NCBI GenBank assembly: GCA_002362595.1
Contig: DEUO01000019.1
Location: forward strand, 1-6,662
DNA length: 6,662 bases
Direction: 5' to 3'
Source of the DNA: Caryophanales bacterium UBA3260
Lineage (GTDB): Bacteria; Bacillota_I; Bacilli_A; RF39; UBA660
Within the stretch, counting starts at the first letter, position 1; the number at the start of each line of letters is the position of its first letter. This document shows, piece after piece, positions 6,639-6,662 of the stretch. Position numbers and translations under genes: made by a program. Below the pieces are notes generated by a model, which was given only the letters and a program-made list of their open reading frames with translations, did not search any database and was not told where the DNA came from.

Positions 6639-6662
6639 ATGAAAGATATTAATTTTATTAAA
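6639..6662 (+). CDS. Start of an unidentified gene (first 8 codons)
   Basis: ATG at 6639 opens a frame reading MKDINFIK that is still open at the window edge. CGGAG (6628-6632) lies six bases upstream and is a good Shine-Dalgarno site, which is the main reason to call a gene from so little sequence. It is divergent from the zinc-ribbon gene, with 90 bases between the two start codons. Eight residues cannot identify the product. No convincing plus-strand promoter was found in the gap, though TATTAT at 6618-6623 could be a -10. Confidence 0.5.

Noticed and set aside
1..6662. CRISPR arrays, tRNA or rRNA genes, insertion sequences, prophage genes
   Set aside because: No spaced direct repeats, clover-leaf or rRNA-like sequence, transposase or integrase motif, or terminal inverted repeats were found on either strand.

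Overview
This is an AT-rich (clearly below 35% G+C by eye), gene-dense window. It suggests a Bacillota genome, most likely a compact Bacilli-type lineage of the RF39 or Erysipelotrichales kind. The order holB-ricT-trmN6, followed by pth-mfd, condenses the two informational blocks known from the yaa/yab region of Bacillus subtilis. Tryptophan is written TGG in the genes here and ricT ends on TGA, so the standard bacterial code (table 11) fits and a Mycoplasma-type TGA=Trp code does not. The lineage is an inference from gene order and composition.

Positions 1-5471 hold a tightly packed plus-strand block. It contains the 3' end of a probable holB (DNA polymerase III delta'), ricT (PSP1-domain partner of the RNase Y specificity complex), trmN6 (tRNA1(Val) A37 methyltransferase, YabB type), pth (peptidyl-tRNA hydrolase) and mfd (transcription-repair coupling factor). 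Junctions are overlaps of 8 and 23 bases, then gaps of 1 and 7 bases, which indicates one transcription unit with translational coupling. Relative to B. subtilis, yabA, yazA, rsmI and everything between trmN6 and pth are absent from this interval, as is fin between pth and mfd. The shared theme is replication, mRNA processing, tRNA modification or recycling, and repair of stalled transcription.

Positions 5472-5534 form a short intergenic region with a weak AT-rich hairpin at the mfd stop and a candidate extended -10 promoter. It is followed by a 211-residue protein (5535-6170) that is the most interesting item here. No close family is obvious, but its core carries a Thr-x5-Cys-x16-His arrangement (T70, C76, H93) with the spacing of the catalytic triad of CheD glutamine deamidases. 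It also has downstream G-x-R-N-V and F-D-T-x-x-G-K motifs like those of CheD. No chemotaxis gene is visible. It may be a stand-alone CheD-fold cysteine hydrolase.

A strong bidirectional terminator (6174-6210) separates it from a convergent minus-strand gene for a small zinc-ribbon membrane protein (6222-6548), which has a good sigma-A-type promoter. The last 24 bases (6639-6662) are the start of a divergent plus-strand gene that runs off the window. No RNA genes, CRISPR arrays, insertion sequences or prophage pieces were seen.
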